From positions 1 through 8,372 of the forward strand of contig CALHKJ010000542.1 of NCBI GenBank assembly GCA_938033975.1: 8,372 nt of DNA, given 5' to 3'. Below the pieces are notes generated by a model. The model saw only the letters and a program-made list of their open reading frames with translations. It was not told the origin of the DNA and did no database searches. How positions within the stretch are numbered: the stretch's first letter is position 1; the number at the start of each line of letters is the position of its first letter. Shown piece after piece: positions 6,697 to 8,372 of the stretch. The position numbers and the translations under genes are program-made. This stretch comes from an uncultured Saprospiraceae bacterium. GTDB taxonomy: Bacteria; Bacteroidota; Bacteroidia; Chitinophagales; Saprospiraceae.

Positions 6697-6920
6697 AAAA
6701 TCATATTAACAAATATCAGAATTATCAGGCCGTATTATGACATCAACTTCTTACAGCCTAAATAGATAATCTAGAACTTAAGTGTAAGCTTATAGTTGTA
6801 AAACTTGTGTATGCTTGATCAGTAGGAAGGTAAATGGAAAGAAAGTTGGAAGTACTAGAATAGATTCTATAATGACTATTACTTAGTGTTTGTTACGAGG
6901 GCTTGCGTGAGCTTGAGTAA
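6697..6920. other. Intergenic segment without a recognisable gene
   Basis: Between the hairpin and the small minus-strand ORF the sequence has dense stops in all frames. It contains a short inverted repeat, TAGAAT-AG-ATTCTA (6856-6869), of unclear meaning. No response regulator remnant or RNA gene could be recognised. Confidence 0.5.
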
Positions 6921-7037
6921 TTATACTCCTAACCACTTCTCGTACTCTTCGTTGTATGTTTTCAAACCAGTTCTTCTTTCAAGGTCTTTTGTACCTTTTT
7001 TGAAGAGCTTGCTGAAAAACTCTTTTAAAATGTTCAT
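6921..7037 (-). CDS. Small hypothetical protein, 38 aa
   Basis: Reading the minus strand from the ATG at 7037 to TAA at 6921 gives 38 residues. They open MNILKEFFSKLFKKGTKDL and end TYNEEYEKWLGV. The composition is coding-like: lysine/glutamate-rich, amphipathic helices, and aromatic residues spaced as in a folded helical hairpin. The frame has no rare-looking codons, unlike the surrounding stop-rich intergenic DNA. The N-terminal segment (1-15) would form a basic amphipathic helix able to contact membrane or protein. No family is recognised and no function is proposed. The gene stands alone in a 676-nt gap, opposite in direction to both neighbours, so it would need its own promoter. The upstream minus-strand sequence is very AT-rich (ATAAAAAATATAAATTT), but no clear -33/-7 pair was found. 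A chance ORF remains possible. Confidence 0.5.
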   Translation of the reverse strand: MNILKEFFSKLFKKGTKDLERRTGLKTYNEEYEKWLGV

Positions 7038-7242
7038 GAAATAAAAATTTATATTTTTTATAATGTGGATTACATATAGATAGACGGCCAAAATTTAGTT
7101 TTGTATGGTGACTTAAACCATTTTAACACAAACTTTAAGACTATCTATCTAAGAAGGTAAAATTAATGACAAATTAGATATAATCCTAATATATAATGCA
7201 TTGATTTTAGGAAGAGAGCTGTTGAAAAGTTAGGACCTAGTA

Positions 7243-7260
7243 TTGTTAACAAAATTGTTA
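7243..7260. repeat. Overlapping TTGTTA palindromes, candidate operator
   Basis: TTGTTAACAA (7243-7252) is a perfect 10-bp palindrome. The same bases form the left half of a second palindrome, TAACAA-AA-TTGTTA (7247-7260), so three TTGTTA/TAACAA half-sites are packed in 18 bp. It lies about 86 bp before the exported protein's ATG, a plausible place for a regulator. No specific regulator is recognised, and the A/T richness lowers the significance. Confidence 0.3.
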
Positions 7261-7291
7261 TGGAAAATCTTGAAACTTTCTTAAAATTAAA

Positions 7292-7324
7292 TTTGTTGAC
7301 CTGATGGAAACAAAATAATATTCT
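7292..7324 (+). promoter_or_regulatory. Possible promoter of the exported orphan gene
   Basis: Two overlapping readings are possible. The Bacteroidota primary sigma pattern would use TTTG (7292-7295) with TAATATTC (7316-7323), a poor match to TAnnTTTG. A general sigma-70 reading has TTGACC (7296-7301), a 17-nt spacer and TATTCT (7319-7324). Either would start transcription within about 15 nt of the ATG at 7346. Both are weak matches. Confidence 0.3.
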
Positions 7325-7345
7325 AATATCAAACAAAAACACTTT

Positions 7346-7876
7346 ATGAAATATGCTTTGCTAATAGCAACTTTCTTTTTTATCCAAGCGACAAACACCC
7401 AATCCGCAGCACAATCGCAATGTATTAAGACTGATGAGGAGGCAATGGAGATCCTTTCTTACACTGACCCTCAAGACAAAATAGCTGGTAAATGGGATGT
7501 AAATATTAGAGGCACCTTATTCCATAGAACAAAAATAATTCAATCAGATTACGACGAATACCCAATGTATTGGTACATACTACCCTATGCAAATGGTTAC
7601 AACATCTGCTGTACTCCAGGCTTTGAGGATGAATTGATTAACGGATTGTTGATAAAAGACGAAACGATAGATGGTCAATTCTTCTCCTATATCATGGTAG
7701 GTGGTAAAGAAAGCATTTCTTTAGGTAGGCAGGTGACTGAAGATATCCTAACGTTTCAGTTCCAGGCGTCAGATGCGTACATCCAAAATAATTTCAAAGG
7801 AAAGGTAAAGGATGAAGTATTAGATGAATTGGTTCTTGTTTGGGAATACATTTTAACCAGACACGAAAATAACTAG
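7346..7876 (+). CDS. Exported protein of unknown function, 176 aa
   Basis: A signal peptide is evident: MKYALLIATFFFIQA, followed by a small-residue stretch (TNTQSAAQS) with cleavage probably near residue 20-25. There is no LxxC lipobox, so Cys26 is unlikely to be lipidated. The mature part of about 150 residues looks beta-rich, with the segment DKIAGKWDVNIRGTLFHRTKI (about residues 44-64) resembling the first strand region of small lipocalin-like or stress-type beta-barrels; this resemblance is only suggestive. A vicinal Cys pair (C88-C89, in YNICCTPG) plus C26 could form a disulfide in the periplasm. No family is recognised. The gene is monocistronic and converges on gldC; the bases CTAG at 7873-7876 contain both stop codons. 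A short intergenic promoter region with a palindromic candidate operator lies upstream. Confidence 0.8.
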   Translation: MKYALLIATFFFIQATNTQSAAQSQCIKTDEEAMEILSYTDPQDKIAGKWDVNIRGTLFHRTKIIQSDYDEYPMYWYILPYANGYNICCTPGFEDELINGLLIKDETIDGQFFSYIMVGGKESISLGRQVTEDILTFQFQASDAYIQNNFKGKVKDEVLDELVLVWEYILTRHENN

Positions 7877-8211
7877 CCCTGCTCTGAAGGAGGAATTATT
7901 CCAGTTTTTTCACCAAAGTACTGTACAAAGCGCCTCATATCATTGGCCATATCTTGATTATTTGTTGCCGTCATGTATGTATCAGCAAGGCTTCTTAAGC
8001 CTTGAAAAACAAATCTGTCCATTTCCATTACCTGAAGATCTTTTGTCCAAAGATCAATCTTAAAGGTATCTAAAGTGTCTTTATCAAATAGAGAGATAAA
8101 CATCGCTTTTACTTCTTTTGGATCACCTCCTTGATCTGAAGAACTCCATTCAATTTTTTCAGGAACCTTTTTGTCATCAAGCTCTACATTAATTTCAATT
8201 TTAGACTTCAT
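7873..8211 (-). CDS. gldC: Gliding motility protein GldC
   Basis: This 112-residue protein matches GldC in length and sequence plan. The N-terminal KIEINVELDDKKVPEKIEWSS (4-24) gives the characteristic VPEKIxW motif. The centre has KAMFISLFDKDTLDTFKIDLWTKDL, residues 35-59 (key residues D43, T46, D53, W55, K57), with the IDLWTK signature. The C-terminus reads MRRFVQYFGEKTGI (92-105). GldC is a small protein of gliding Bacteroidota, first defined in Flavobacterium johnsoniae beside gldB, where its loss impairs gliding. It has no signal peptide here and is probably cytoplasmic; its molecular role is not settled. gldB is not beside it in this window. It follows a T9SS-sorted protein gene with only 2 nt between stop and start, so it is probably co-transcribed from a promoter outside the window. 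It has a 4-nt convergent overlap with the exported orphan gene. Confidence 0.92.
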   Translation of the reverse strand: MKSKIEINVELDDKKVPEKIEWSSSDQGGDPKEVKAMFISLFDKDTLDTFKIDLWTKDLQVMEMDRFVFQGLRSLADTYMTATNNQDMANDMRRFVQYFGEKTGIIPPSEQG

Positions 8212-8213
8212 TG

Positions 8214-8372
8214 CTAATTTTTGATAATTTTCTTTACGATCAATTCATTTTCAACTTCAAAAGAGATAAAATAAACTCCAATTGGAATATCTTCAATATC
8301 TATCCAATTGTTATCTATCTTGCCGCTTTTCAATTGCTGGCCAAAGATATTATTTACTCTGAAATTTGATAG
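8214..8372 (-). CDS. C-terminal end of a protein with T9SS type-A sorting domain, truncated
   Basis: The last 52 residues of a minus-strand gene run in from the right edge of the window and stop with TAG at 8216-8214. They read ...VNNIFGQQLKSGKID, then NNWIDIEDIPIGVYFISF, then a final strand EVENELIVKKIIKN. This fits the type-A Por secretion tail: a strand with N/D-x-x-G, the L..G.Y/VYFI segment about 20 residues from the end, and a basic KK.IKN terminus. Such domains direct proteins through the type IX secretion system to the cell surface or medium, where the tail is removed. The cargo domain, enzyme or adhesin type, lies outside the window. The stop is 2 nt before the gldC start, implying one transcript. 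Confidence 0.82.
   Translation of the reverse strand, partial: LSNFRVNNIFGQQLKSGKIDNNWIDIEDIPIGVYFISFEVENELIVKKIIKN

Larger units (their letters stand above)
7038..7345. other. Upstream region of the exported orphan gene, 308 nt
   Basis: No gene is seen in this very AT-rich stretch; all frames are broken within about 12 codons of any ATG. It holds a candidate operator (7243-7260) and a possible promoter near 7292-7324, given as separate entries. An imperfect inverted repeat at 7173-7197 is pure A/T-type sequence apart from one base and is not interpreted. Confidence 0.5.

Noticed and set aside
6856..6869. Short inverted repeat TAGAAT-AG-ATTCTA
   Set aside because: Six-base arms in AT-rich non-coding DNA with no gene start nearby; no support for a function.
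7173..7197. Imperfect inverted repeat ATTAGATAT / ATATATAAT
   Set aside because: Eight of nine arm positions match, but the arms are almost only A and T in an AT-rich gap, so chance explains it.

Overview
The window is AT-rich chromosomal DNA from a member of the Bacteroidota, probably a gliding, free-living lineage. The evidence is a GldC gliding-motility protein, the C-terminal end of a protein with a type IX secretion (T9SS) sorting domain, an ECF sigma / anti-sigma / DUF4252 cassette typical of this phylum, a Bacteroidota-size LptF/LptG permease, and gene starts without Shine-Dalgarno sequences. No tRNA, rRNA, CRISPR array, intact insertion sequence or phage gene is visible.

Left block (1-2760): a 5'-truncated EamA/DMT-family permease is followed after 2 nt by a YigZ/IMPACT-family protein on the plus strand. 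The YigZ gene meets a minus-strand LptF/LptG-type permease tail to tail, and the palindrome TTAA supplies both stop codons.

Central block (2761-4403): a 126-bp divergent intergenic region separates the permease gene from a tight plus-strand operon of ECF sigma factor, single-pass anti-sigma-like protein and exported DUF4252 protein. A well-formed ECF promoter, TGTAAC-N17-CGTC, lies 25 bp before the sigma gene and suggests autoregulation. The predicted circuit is a cytoplasmic sigma factor held by a membrane protein, with a periplasmic or envelope protein made from the same transcript. Its trigger is not deducible from sequence.

Right-centre block (4404-7345): after a 421-nt non-coding stretch comes a TTG-initiated sensor histidine kinase with a signal peptide, a TPR-like sensor region, one membrane segment and a HisKA_3/HATPase module. 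No response regulator gene is adjacent. The following 676 nt hold a 9-bp hairpin directly after the kinase stop codon, an unannotated 38-codon minus-strand small ORF that looks coding, and a palindromic TTGTTA-type candidate operator.

Right block (7346-8372): an exported orphan protein on the plus strand converges on gldC, again sharing a palindromic stop (CTAG). gldC lies 2 nt downstream of a truncated gene whose last 52 residues look like a T9SS type-A sorting domain. This is the clearest functional clustering outside the sigma operon: a T9SS cargo next to a gliding-machinery gene.

Most of the window is ordinary. The items most worth a second look are the autoregulated ECF/DUF4252 module, the 38-aa small protein and the unpartnered TPR histidine kinase.
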